A stretch of DNA of 23,721 nucleotides from an uncultured Actinomycetes bacterium (GTDB lineage Bacteria; Actinomycetota; Actinomycetes; Nanopelagicales; Nanopelagicaceae), in NCBI GenBank assembly GCA_903832395.1, contig CAILBF010000188.1, positions 1-23,721 on the forward strand. The letters are read 5' to 3'. The first letter of the stretch is position 1, and the number at the start of each line of letters is the position of its first letter. The translations under genes and the position numbers were made by a program. Below the pieces are notes generated by a model, which was not told the DNA's origin, did not search any database, and saw only the letters and a program-made list of their open reading frames with translations. Below are positions 1 to 7,814 of the stretch, one piece after another.

Positions 1-1161
1 GATGTAGTTTCAACTTTCAGACATTTCGCAAATCTCGGTGCCACAGAGCATGCTCGCAGTGTTGATGTAGGAATAGATCACGTTACGAGTCGCATTGTTC
101 GTGAACCTTTAGGCGTTGCTTCTCTTATTGGCCCTTGGAACTACCCACTACTGCAAATTGCATGGAAAGTTGCACCTGCGCTAGTTGCCGGGTGTTCTTT
201 TATCGTCAAGCCAAGTGAACTAACCCCACAGAGTGCAATCGCCCTTATGCACATTATCGATGAGGCTGGAACGCCAAAAGGTGTCGCTAATTTAATTCTC
301 GGTCCAGGTTCAGTTGTAGGCACCTCACTGATCAATGATGCACGAGTCGATCTAGTTTCATTTACTGGCGGGTTAACAACCGGACAGACGATTATGAAAG
401 CCGCTGCTACAACAATTAAAAAGTTGGCCCTTGAACTTGGTGGCAAGAATCCACATATTATCTTTGCCGATGCCGATTTAGATTCTGCGATTGATAACGC
501 CGTCACTGCAGCATTCCTACACTCGGGCCAAGTATGTTCGGCAGGAACACGTTTGATCCTTGAGCGCTCAATTCACGATCGCGTAGTTAAGGAAATTGTC
601 CGACGCGCAGGTCAGATTCGCCTCGGTGGCCCTGACGATCTGCGTGCCGAAACTGGCCCACTTATCAGCCAGGCCCATCTAAAAAGCGTCACTACCTACG
701 TTGAAAAAGGCATTGCCGAAGGTGCCACGCTATTGGTCGGTGGCACACGCAGCCTCGCACCTGGGCTAGAGGATGGTTGGTATTTCTTGCCAACGGTTCT
801 AGATAACTGCACAACTAATATGACCTGCGTTCAAGATGAATCTTTTGGTCCTGTCGTAACGGTTGAAGTTTTCGATACTGAGGCAGAAGCCATCGCCATA
901 GGAAATGACACGGTCTTTGGTTTATCTGGCGGGGTATGGAGTAGCGATGCGGCCAAAGCTGCGCGAGTTGCTAGCGCTCTTCGCCACGGCACAATCTGGG
1001 TCAATGACTTTGGACCCTATCGCCCTGCGGCAGAGTGGGGCGGATACAAGCAATCGGGGATTGGCCGAGAATTAGGCGAGCATGGCTTGGGTGAGTACCT
1101 TGAAATCAAACACATTTGGACCAACAATTCACCTAGTCGATCTGGGTGGTTCTCGGATTAA
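1..1161 (+). CDS. betB: Betaine-aldehyde-dehydrogenase-like NAD(P)+ ALDH, 5' end missing
   Basis: The reading frame is open from base 1, so the N-terminus lies outside the window; 386 residues are visible out of roughly 490 usual for the family. It shows the aldehyde dehydrogenase core: GPWNYP near the visible start, the ELGGKNP motif with the general-base Glu (visible residue about 145), and the GQVCSAG motif with the catalytic Cys (codon 535-537). The C-terminal RPAAEWGGYKQSGIGRELG segment is typical of betaine/aminoaldehyde dehydrogenases. The enzyme would oxidise betaine aldehyde to glycine betaine in the cytoplasm. The substrate is inferred from the neighbours (betaine ABC transporter 19 bp downstream, choline-dehydrogenase-like gene further on); a general aldehyde or aminoaldehyde dehydrogenase remains possible. 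Confidence 0.85.
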   Translation, partial: DVVSTFRHFANLGATEHARSVDVGIDHVTSRIVREPLGVASLIGPWNYPLLQIAWKVAPALVAGCSFIVKPSELTPQSAIALMHIIDEAGTPKGVANLILGPGSVVGTSLINDARVDLVSFTGGLTTGQTIMKAAATTIKKLALELGGKNPHIIFADADLDSAIDNAVTAAFLHSGQVCSAGTRLILERSIHDRVVKEIVRRAGQIRLGGPDDLRAETGPLISQAHLKSVTTYVEKGIAEGATLLVGGTRSLAPGLEDGWYFLPTVLDNCTTNMTCVQDESFGPVVTVEVFDTEAEAIAIGNDTVFGLSGGVWSSDAAKAARVASALRHGTIWVNDFGPYRPAAEWGGYKQSGIGRELGEHGLGEYLEIKHIWTNNSPSRSGWFSD

Positions 1162-1180
1162 TGAGTGAAGGGGCTACTAG

Positions 1181-2212
1181 GTGAGTATTGAAGAGCCAAT
1201 GATCTCGGTTCAAAACCTTTGGAAAGTCTTCGGTACTAATCCCGAAAAAGTAATTGGCAGCCCGCTTGCAGATTTATCTCGCTCAGAGCTACGCGCACAA
1301 ACTGGAAACACAGTTGCGGTACGCGATGTTTCATTCGACGTTGCCCCCGGTGAAGTTTTCGTAGTCATGGGTCTATCGGGATCTGGAAAATCAACGCTCG
1401 TTCGCTGCATGACGCGCTTGATCGAACCGACATCGGGGTCGGTCACATTCGAAGGTGAAGATATTTTAAAAGTAGATAATGCGCGTTTACGCGAACTTCG
1501 CAAAACCCGTTTTTCAATGGTCTTTCAACACTTTGGTTTGCTTCCACATCGTAAAGTCATCGACAATATTGCATACTCGCTTGAAATTAACGGCGTCAAG
1601 AAGGCCGAACGCCACACACGTGCGATGGAAGTAGTGGATTTAGTTGGTTTGCAAGGTTATGCCAATGCTTACCCGGAACAGTTATCCGGGGGAATGCAAC
1701 AGCGCGTTGGTTTGGCACGAGCACTCGCAGTCGATCCTCAAGTTCTCTTTTTAGATGAGCCATTTTCCGCGCTCGACCCACTCATTCGAAGAGATATGCA
1801 GCAAGAGGTAATTCGATTGCATCACGAGCTTGGTAAAACCATGGTCTTTATTACGCACGATTTAGCTGAAGCGGTAAAAGTTGGCGATCGCATCGCAATC
1901 ATGCGCGACGGCGCAATCGTGCAAATTGGCACGCCTGAGGAGCTAGTGGCAACTCCGGCTGATGACTATGTTGCAAACTTTGTCAGAGATTTCCCGAAGT
2001 CACATGTTCTGACTTTACGTTGGGTTGCTAGAGCGCCTAAATCAGGCGAGGACTTAACAGGACCAATCTTGTTACCGGGCGTCACGGTTCGCGATGCCGC
2101 ACGTCAAATCTTAGAAGCTGGTCGACCAGTTCGTGTCATCGATGCTGGTCAATTACTCGGAGTAGTCACTGCCGATGATATTTTGAGTGTAATTTCAGGT
2201 GGCGAGATCTAA
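1181..2212 (+). CDS. proV: Glycine betaine/choline ABC transporter, ATP-binding subunit
   Basis: This 343-residue ATPase energises quaternary-amine import at the inner face of the membrane. Visible motifs are Walker A GLSGSGKS (64-71), ABC signature LSGGMQQ (168-174), Walker B VLFLDEP (188-194) and the H-loop His226. The extended N-terminus before Walker A and the QHFGLLPHR stretch are typical of the ProV/OpuAA group. The C-terminal part (about 275-343) looks like one short CBS-type segment ending VVTADDILSVI, whereas E. coli ProV (about 400 residues) has a CBS pair, so osmosensing through CBS domains may be reduced. The start is GTG at 1181, chosen because GAAGGGG (1167-1173) sits 7 nt upstream. 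The stop TAA directly abuts the ATG of the permease gene. Confidence 0.92.
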   Translation: MSIEEPMISVQNLWKVFGTNPEKVIGSPLADLSRSELRAQTGNTVAVRDVSFDVAPGEVFVVMGLSGSGKSTLVRCMTRLIEPTSGSVTFEGEDILKVDNARLRELRKTRFSMVFQHFGLLPHRKVIDNIAYSLEINGVKKAERHTRAMEVVDLVGLQGYANAYPEQLSGGMQQRVGLARALAVDPQVLFLDEPFSALDPLIRRDMQQEVIRLHHELGKTMVFITHDLAEAVKVGDRIAIMRDGAIVQIGTPEELVATPADDYVANFVRDFPKSHVLTLRWVARAPKSGEDLTGPILLPGVTVRDAARQILEAGRPVRVIDAGQLLGVVTADDILSVISGGEI

Positions 2213-4207
2213 ATGTCAACATCACTGATGGAAAAATCGGCCAAAACCCAGAAGCCGCTTATTGCAAAACCACCACGCACTAATCGACACTTAGCAATTT
2301 TAACGTTTGGCTTTCTATTTTTTGGCATTCTTTTTCGCGGAATTGCGACACTTCCGTTAGATCGATCGAGCCTTACATCATTTCAAAATTGGCTTAACAG
2401 TGTCAGTATTTGGATTGGAGACAATCGAACCTCTAATCCTATTTTTACGAATTTTATTAACGGTATTCGCAGTTCAATCGACTCATTTGTAACCGGAATT
2501 CAAAACCTCATTAGCCAATCAACGGGCGATAACGCCTCCCCGCTGATCGGTTGGTTTGGAATAGTTGTTCTACTGAGTTTTATTGCGTTCATGATGGCTA
2601 ATTGGAGGATTGCGCTGCTAGTTGTCCTTGGATTGACCGCATTAGGTTTACTTGGTTTCTGGCAAGAATCCATGGATACATTGGCACTGACAATTGCTGC
2701 AGTCGTACTAGCTTTGATTATTGGAATTCCATTAGGAGTATGTGCAGGGCTTTACCCCAAATTTGAGCGAACCATAACTCCAATCCTGGATTTCGCTCAG
2801 GTCATGCCAACTTTTGTTTATTTAACTCCAGTCACTTTGTTTTTCCTCATTGGACCAGCATCAGCAACGATAGTCACCTTGATTTATGCGATTCCGCCGG
2901 CACTTCGAATTACGGCAGTAGCGCTAAAAGAAGTACCGTGGGCAAGCGTTGAGGCCGCTATTTCAATGGGCTCTACCCCCTTTCAAGCTCTACGCAAAGT
3001 TCAACTACCTCAAGCCAAACGGACAATAGTTGTAGGTATCAATCAAACAATCATGGCAGCGCTTTCCATGGTAACAATTGCCGCCCTAATTGATGCCCCG
3101 GGTCTAGGTAAAGTAGTTATTAGAGCATTGGAATCACTAGATATCGGAAAGTCTTTTCAAGCCGGCTTAGGCATCGTTATTTTGGCAGTCATTCTCGATA
3201 GAACCACAACTGCTGCAGCAGCTAAAGTCGAGAAAGAAGCCTCGGACCACTCAAATCATGTCCGTCACCGAATAATTTTGTCAATTGGCGCGGGCGTTAC
3301 CGTCGCCTCGGTCTATATTTCGCATGCATTTAATTGGGCTGGTAATTTTCCCGGCACAGGATTCTTAGGAACAAATATTGCTAAGTATTCAGATCTCATG
3401 ACGCAGTGGGTTCAATTACATGCGGTGAATGTTACAAATTCGATTACAGATTTTGTGTCGTATGGACTTATAAATCCCATCGAAGCATTATTAACGCAGA
3501 GTCCTTGGTTTATAACTGGAATTGCGTTTGTTCTGCTTGCAACGATTTTTGGGGGTAAACGGTTAGCGGCAGTAGCTGTATTTTGTGTTTTAGGAATTGT
3601 CGGTACAGGTCTCTGGTCAGATACGATGACAACGTTAGCTTCAACTTTGGTAGCTGCAATAGTGACCGTTGCGATTGGCGTTATTTTCGGAGTTTGGATT
3701 GGCCGAAGTAAGCGAGCCGATCGATGGATGCGCCCAATTTTAGATGCTGGCCAAGTTTTACCTGCATTTGTTTACTTGGTTCCCTTCCTTGGGCTATTTG
3801 GTGCCACGCGATTTACCGCAATCTTGGCGGCCATTGTTTATGCCGCGCCTGCTTCAATCAAACTAATGGCCGATGGCATCGCTGGAATTCCAGCTTCAAT
3901 AACAGAGGCTGGAATCGCCGCTGGCTCAAATAAGTGGCAGATGATTATGAAGGTGCAATTACCAAGTGCTCGGCGAAATCTCACCCTTGCTACTAATCAG
4001 GGTTTGATTTATGTTTTGGCAATGATTGTGGTCGGCGGACTTGTTGGAGCCGGTGGCCTTGGCTACTTAGTGGTGGCTGGCTTCTCCCAAAGTTCTTTAA
4101 CTGGAAAGGGCTTAGCTGCAGGCCTCGCGATAGTGCTATTAGGAATTTTATTAGACAGAATCACTCAGGCGGCCGCAATAAAGAGTACGCTCGAACGGAA
4201 GAAATGA
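2213..4207 (+). CDS. proW: Glycine betaine ABC transporter permease, tandem double-permease form
   Basis: This 664-residue polytopic membrane protein carries two ProW-type permease domains in one chain. The first domain covers about 110-335, with an EAA loop at 246-267 (EAAISMGSTPFQALRKVQLP). The second covers about 425-655, with an EAA loop at 564-586 (EAGIAAGSNKWQ...VQLP). Both contain matching ILD-x2-QV-x-P-x-FVYL segments (191-204 and 509-522), showing internal duplication. E. coli ProW is a single-domain protein of about 354 residues that dimerises; here the dimer seems to be encoded covalently. Hydrophilic linkers lie at about 50-110 and 335-425. ATG follows the proV stop with no gap, implying translational coupling. 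Transport of betaine, choline or proline betaine cannot be separated by sequence. Confidence 0.9.
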   Translation: MSTSLMEKSAKTQKPLIAKPPRTNRHLAILTFGFLFFGILFRGIATLPLDRSSLTSFQNWLNSVSIWIGDNRTSNPIFTNFINGIRSSIDSFVTGIQNLISQSTGDNASPLIGWFGIVVLLSFIAFMMANWRIALLVVLGLTALGLLGFWQESMDTLALTIAAVVLALIIGIPLGVCAGLYPKFERTITPILDFAQVMPTFVYLTPVTLFFLIGPASATIVTLIYAIPPALRITAVALKEVPWASVEAAISMGSTPFQALRKVQLPQAKRTIVVGINQTIMAALSMVTIAALIDAPGLGKVVIRALESLDIGKSFQAGLGIVILAVILDRTTTAAAAKVEKEASDHSNHVRHRIILSIGAGVTVASVYISHAFNWAGNFPGTGFLGTNIAKYSDLMTQWVQLHAVNVTNSITDFVSYGLINPIEALLTQSPWFITGIAFVLLATIFGGKRLAAVAVFCVLGIVGTGLWSDTMTTLASTLVAAIVTVAIGVIFGVWIGRSKRADRWMRPILDAGQVLPAFVYLVPFLGLFGATRFTAILAAIVYAAPASIKLMADGIAGIPASITEAGIAAGSNKWQMIMKVQLPSARRNLTLATNQGLIYVLAMIVVGGLVGAGGLGYLVVAGFSQSSLTGKGLAAGLAIVLLGILLDRITQAAAIKSTLERKK

Positions 4208-4213
4208 GTTCCA

Positions 4214-4251
4214 ACAGCTACAGGGCTGTCGGTAAAAGCGACCTCGGTCGT
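4214..4251 (+). other. Two small hairpins in the proW-proX gap
   Basis: Two adjacent inverted repeats lie between proW and proX. The first is ACAGC (4214-4218) with GCTGT (4225-4229), loop of 6. The second is CGAC (4239-4242) with GTCG (4247-4250), tetraloop CTCG, extendable by one G-U pair. Neither has a U-tract, so they are not convincing terminators. Intergenic hairpins before a binding-protein gene often act as RNA-processing or stability elements that raise its level; that role here is inference. Confidence 0.3.
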
Positions 4252-4257
4252 GTGATC

Positions 4258-4263
4258 AGGAGG
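4258..4263 (+). promoter_or_regulatory. Strong Shine-Dalgarno site of proX
   Basis: AGGAGG, extended as AGGAGGAAG, lies 7 nt before the ATG at 4271. It is the strongest ribosome-binding site I see in this locus, which fits the need for excess substrate-binding protein over the membrane subunits. It also fixes the start codon. Confidence 0.8.
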
Positions 4264-4270
4264 AAGTAAT

Positions 4271-5224
4271 ATGGTGAAAGCCAGTCGTATACGGAGAGGT
4301 TCTGCATTTGTACTTCTAGCAAGTGCACTTTCATTATCGCTCTCTGCCGGTGCTCCAGCACAGGCAGCTGCAGCGAAATGCGGAACAGTTAATTTGGCGG
4401 ATAACGCTTGGGTTGGCTATGAGGCTAATCTTGCAGTTATTTCATACGTCTTAAAGACTAATCTTGGTTGCAAGGTTGTCGTAAAGAATTTAACTGAACA
4501 AGTTTCTTGGCAAGGATTTCCAACAGGCGAGATTGATGCAGTACTTGAAAACTGGGGCCACGATGATTTGGCCGCAAAGTACATCACTAAAGATAAAACC
4601 GCTGTTGATCTAGGTCCTACTGGAAACAAGGGAATTATTGGTTGGTATGTGGCTCCTTGGATGGCTAAAAAGTATCCAGATATTCTGAACTACAAAAACC
4701 TCAATAAGTATGCGAGCTTGTTCAAGACTTCCGAGTCGGGAGCAAAGGGGGCATTCCTTGATGGAGATCCTTCATACGTGACTAACGATGAAGCTCTAAT
4801 GAAGAACCTTAAATTAAACTTCAAGGTTATTTACTCTGGGAGTGAAGCAGCTCTTATCACTTCATTCCGCAACGCTGAAGCTCAGAAGAAGCCAATGATT
4901 GGCTACTTCTACGAGCCTCACTGGTTCCTAGCTCAAGTAGCTCTTAAGCATGTAGCACTTCCAGCCTGGACAAAGGGTTGCGATGCTAATGCCAAGACTG
5001 TTGCTTGCGATTACCCACCATATATTCTTAATAAGATCGCAAGCACAAAGTTCATGAATTCAGGATCTCCTGCAGCTGCAGTGATCAAGAATTTCTCTTG
5101 GACAAATGCAGATCAGAACTCAGTGGCAAAATCATTATCGGTTGACAAGTTGAGCGATGATGCAGCAGCTAAAATCTGGGTTACAGCTAACCAAGCTACA
5201 GTCAATAAGTGGCTCGGTAAGTAA
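4271..5224 (+). CDS. proX: Glycine betaine/choline ABC transporter, substrate-binding protein
   Basis: This 317-residue protein is an OpuAC/ProX-type binding protein. The N-terminus is a classic secretion signal: positive MVKASRIRRG, a hydrophobic stretch (11-27), then a likely signal peptidase I cut near APAQA-AAAK (about 30-33). There is no lipobox Cys at the cut site, so it is probably not a lipoprotein and may be soluble or wall-associated. Family features include DNAWVGYEANL (Trp47) and VLENWGHDD (Trp95), aromatic residues of the kind that form the cation-pi cage for quaternary ammonium groups, plus WYVAPW (125-130). Several Cys residues may form disulfides. It follows proW by 63 bp and is closed by a terminator downstream. 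Ligand choice (betaine versus choline) is undetermined. Confidence 0.9.
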   Translation: MVKASRIRRGSAFVLLASALSLSLSAGAPAQAAAAKCGTVNLADNAWVGYEANLAVISYVLKTNLGCKVVVKNLTEQVSWQGFPTGEIDAVLENWGHDDLAAKYITKDKTAVDLGPTGNKGIIGWYVAPWMAKKYPDILNYKNLNKYASLFKTSESGAKGAFLDGDPSYVTNDEALMKNLKLNFKVIYSGSEAALITSFRNAEAQKKPMIGYFYEPHWFLAQVALKHVALPAWTKGCDANAKTVACDYPPYILNKIASTKFMNSGSPAAAVIKNFSWTNADQNSVAKSLSVDKLSDDAAAKIWVTANQATVNKWLGK

Positions 5225-5269
5225 ACAATTAAATAGTTAGTTCTCTCCTGAACTGACCGATGTGAGGGG

Positions 5270-5310
5270 CGCGTTAGCTCATTGTTAACACTGAGCTAAC
5301 GCGTCTTTCT
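5270..5310 (+). terminator. Intrinsic terminator between proX and betA
   Basis: A perfect 12-bp inverted repeat pairs CGCGTTAGCTCA (5270-5281) with TGAGCTAACGCG (5292-5303), loop of 10 nt containing GTTAAC, followed by TCTTTCT (5304-5310). G-U and Watson-Crick pairs could lengthen the stem to about 17 bp into the pyrimidine tail. It separates the transporter genes from betA, although betA's ribosome-binding site starts only 8 nt later, so read-through or attenuation is possible. Confidence 0.85.
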
Positions 5311-5317
5311 ATTAATG

Positions 5318-5322
5318 AAGGA
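5318..5322 (+). promoter_or_regulatory. Shine-Dalgarno site deciding the betA start
   Basis: AAGGA lies 4 nt before the ATG at 5327. An earlier in-frame ATG at 5315 overlaps the terminator tail and has no upstream ribosome-binding site, so 5327 is preferred. Confidence 0.6.
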
Positions 5323-5326
5323 ATTA

Positions 5327-6982
5327 ATGAGAAATATTTCTGGCGAGTATGATTACATCATTGTGGGCGGTGGATCCGCTGGTAGCGCACTCGCTAACCG
5401 ATTAAGCGAGAATCCCAGCCATAAAGTATTGGTTCTAGAGGCCGGCCGACGCGATTACAAATGGGACGTCTTCATCCATATGCCTGCAGCTTTGGCTTTT
5501 CCAATTGGCAATAAGCACTATGACTGGATGTATGAATCCGAGCCCGAGCCATACATGAACAATCGCCGCATCTATCATGCGCGTGGCAAAGTATTAGGTG
5601 GCTCATCCTCAATCAATGGTCAGATTTGGCAGCGCGGTAATCCGATGGATTATGAACGCTGGTCAAAAGATGCTGGCATGAGTAACTGGGATTATGCCCA
5701 CTGCCTTCCATACTTTAAAAAAATGGAGAACTGTTTAGCTGATCAGAGCAATATCTTTCGGGGTAACAGTGGCCCACTTAAATTAGAGCGTGGCCCCGTC
5801 AAAGGTCCACTTTTCGCTGCTTTCTTTAAAGCAACTGAGCAAGCGGGTTATCCGCGGACCGATGACGTTAACGGTTATCGACAAGAGGGCTTCGCCGCCT
5901 TTGATCGAAATGTTTTCCGTGGTCGTCGCTTAAGTGCTGCACGTGCATATTTATATCCAGTAATGAAGCGGCCTAACTTAACCATTAAGACGCGTGCACA
6001 AGTGACTAAAGTTCTATTTAATGGCACAACAGCGACCGGCGTCGAAGTTATGATTAAAGGAAAGAAGCAGATTATTGCGTCGCGGGAAGTTATTTTGTGC
6101 GGGGGAGCGATTAATACTCCACAGATTTTGCAACTATCTGGCATTGGAAATGAGAAGGATTTAACCCCTCTTGGCATAAAGATGGTTCATAACTTGCCAG
6201 GCGTTGGTGCTAACTTACAAGATCACCTTGAAGTTTACGTTCAATATAAATGTAAGTTGCCAGTCACTCAACAACCGATAACACAGTTCTGGCGCCGACC
6301 ATTTATTGGCGCGGCGTGGTTGTTCTTTCGTAAAGGACCCGGGGCAACTAATCAATTTGAGGCTGGTGGTTTTACCAGAAGCAACAAAGATGTCTCCTAT
6401 CCAAACTTAATGTTCCACTTTCTCCCGCTCGCGATTCGCTATGACGGAACTGGTGATACTCGCGGCCATGGCTATCAAGTACACGTAGGTCCGATGTACT
6501 CAGACTCACGGGGTTGGTTAAAGATTAAAAGCGCCGATCCACTTGAAAAACCTGCGATGCAGTTTAATTATTTATCGACCGATCAAGATCGTCGTGAGTG
6601 GATTGAGGCAGTAAAGGTAGCTCGGACAATCTTGACGCAACCAGCAATGAATGATTACAACGCTGGTGAATCCTCTCCTGGCCCATCAGTATCCACCGAT
6701 ACCGAGATTTTGGATTGGGTCCGTAAAGATGCTGAAACGGCATTGCATCCATCATGTACGGCCAAAATGGGCACTGATGCGATGTCAGTAGTAGATCCGA
6801 CCACGATGAAAGTTCATGGCGTAGAAGGGCTGCGCATATGCGATGCATCAGTATTTCCATACGTCACAAATGGCAATATCTATGCACCAGTGATGATGGT
6901 CGCAGAGAAAGCAGCGGATTTAATATTAGGAAAGACTCCTTTGCCACCTGAGAACTTAGAGTTCTATCGCCATGCCAAGTGA
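5327..6982 (+). CDS. betA: Choline-dehydrogenase-like GMC flavoprotein oxidoreductase
   Basis: This 551-residue GMC-family FAD enzyme would oxidise choline to betaine aldehyde, feeding the ALDH at the left edge. It shows the N-terminal dinucleotide fold IIVGGGSAGS (about 10-20), GMC signature 1 around GKVLGGSSS (87-95), signature 2 GAINTPQILQLSGIG (260-274), and the C-terminal catalytic region HPSCTAKMG (His474) with TNGN (Asn517), matching the His/Asn pair of choline dehydrogenases. The GPGATNQFEAGGF segment is also typical of BetA. Length agrees with BetA (about 550). Its 3' end overlaps fdhD by 11 bp. Another alcohol substrate is possible, but the transporter and ALDH context favours choline. 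Confidence 0.87.
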   Translation: MRNISGEYDYIIVGGGSAGSALANRLSENPSHKVLVLEAGRRDYKWDVFIHMPAALAFPIGNKHYDWMYESEPEPYMNNRRIYHARGKVLGGSSSINGQIWQRGNPMDYERWSKDAGMSNWDYAHCLPYFKKMENCLADQSNIFRGNSGPLKLERGPVKGPLFAAFFKATEQAGYPRTDDVNGYRQEGFAAFDRNVFRGRRLSAARAYLYPVMKRPNLTIKTRAQVTKVLFNGTTATGVEVMIKGKKQIIASREVILCGGAINTPQILQLSGIGNEKDLTPLGIKMVHNLPGVGANLQDHLEVYVQYKCKLPVTQQPITQFWRRPFIGAAWLFFRKGPGATNQFEAGGFTRSNKDVSYPNLMFHFLPLAIRYDGTGDTRGHGYQVHVGPMYSDSRGWLKIKSADPLEKPAMQFNYLSTDQDRREWIEAVKVARTILTQPAMNDYNAGESSPGPSVSTDTEILDWVRKDAETALHPSCTAKMGTDAMSVVDPTTMKVHGVEGLRICDASVFPYVTNGNIYAPVMMVAEKAADLILGKTPLPPENLEFYRHAK

Positions 6983-7814
6983 TGAGATAGCCCCATCGGC
7001 AATTGCCAAAGTAAAGGTGCAGAAAACCGATTCAGATAGTCCAACTTCTGACTCCGTTGTAGTAGAAGAGCCGCTTGAGATTCGAATTAAGCGCGGTGAT
7101 ACCGAAGAGCAGTTAGGAATCACAATGCGCACACCTGGGGCGGATTTAGAGCTGGCCGCAGGCTTTCTCTGGGGTGAAGGTTTCTTAAAGAGTGCCGATG
7201 AGTTAATAAGTGTCAAAGTCTGTGGCGATAAAACCCTTTCCCCACGCCAGCGCGCAAATGTTGTGATTGCTGAAGTATCAGAGAACTCTGCTGAATCGGT
7301 ACGGATATTAGAGCGCCGATTTACGATTACTTCAGCTTGTGGAGTCTGCGGATCTACAAACATAAGCGATTTACATAAACGCGGTGTTGAAACCGTAACG
7401 CCAACAACTCATACTCATCAAGAACTTGCACGTATGGTTTCACTTCTAGATGGACGACAAAGGATCTTTGAAAAAACGGGAGGTCTGCATGCGGCGCTCT
7501 TAGTTAATCCAGCCGGGGAGCCACAATGGGTGCGCGAGGATGTTGGCCGGCATAACGCTGTTGATAAAGTAATTGGGGCTGCATTAATGGCGGGAACAAT
7601 TCCACTGCGTGATTGGACGTTGGTTGTCTCTGGACGTATAGGTTATGAATTGGTGCAAAAATCTATCTGCGCTGGCATTTCAGCCATCGTTGGTGTCAGT
7701 GCACCAACATCATTGGCCGTTGATTTAGCGGCAGAGTTCGGCTTAACGCTTCTCGCTTTTGCCCGTAACGGCATCGCCAAGGTGTACCTGCCCAGCATAG
7801 AATCAGCCAAATGA
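6972..7814 (+). CDS. fdhD: Formate dehydrogenase accessory sulfurtransferase FdhD
   Basis: This 280-residue cytoplasmic protein has the diagnostic CGVCG motif (123-127) inside ITSACGVCGST; in E. coli FdhD the equivalent cysteines pass sulfur from IscS to the molybdenum/bis-MGD cofactor of formate dehydrogenase. The REDVGRHNAVDKVIG segment and the LVVSGRIGYELVQKS segment are also family hallmarks. The first 30 residues are hydrophilic and not conserved. No formate dehydrogenase or molybdopterin-biosynthesis gene is present in the window, so the client enzyme must be elsewhere. The start lies within the end of betA (11-bp overlap) and the stop overlaps the next start (ATGA), so translation is probably coupled. 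Confidence 0.93.
   Translation: MPSDEIAPSAIAKVKVQKTDSDSPTSDSVVVEEPLEIRIKRGDTEEQLGITMRTPGADLELAAGFLWGEGFLKSADELISVKVCGDKTLSPRQRANVVIAEVSENSAESVRILERRFTITSACGVCGSTNISDLHKRGVETVTPTTHTHQELARMVSLLDGRQRIFEKTGGLHAALLVNPAGEPQWVREDVGRHNAVDKVIGAALMAGTIPLRDWTLVVSGRIGYELVQKSICAGISAIVGVSAPTSLAVDLAAEFGLTLLAFARNGIAKVYLPSIESAK

Noticed and set aside
141..506. Minus-strand open frame opposite the ALDH gene
   Set aside because: It mirrors the codon structure of the ALDH gene and shows no domain, signal or ribosome-binding site; similar opposite-strand frames under other genes were rejected for the same reason.
5315..5326. Upstream ATG for betA
   Set aside because: It adds four residues, lies just after the terminator tail and uses no ribosome-binding site, whereas AAGGA precedes ATG 5327.
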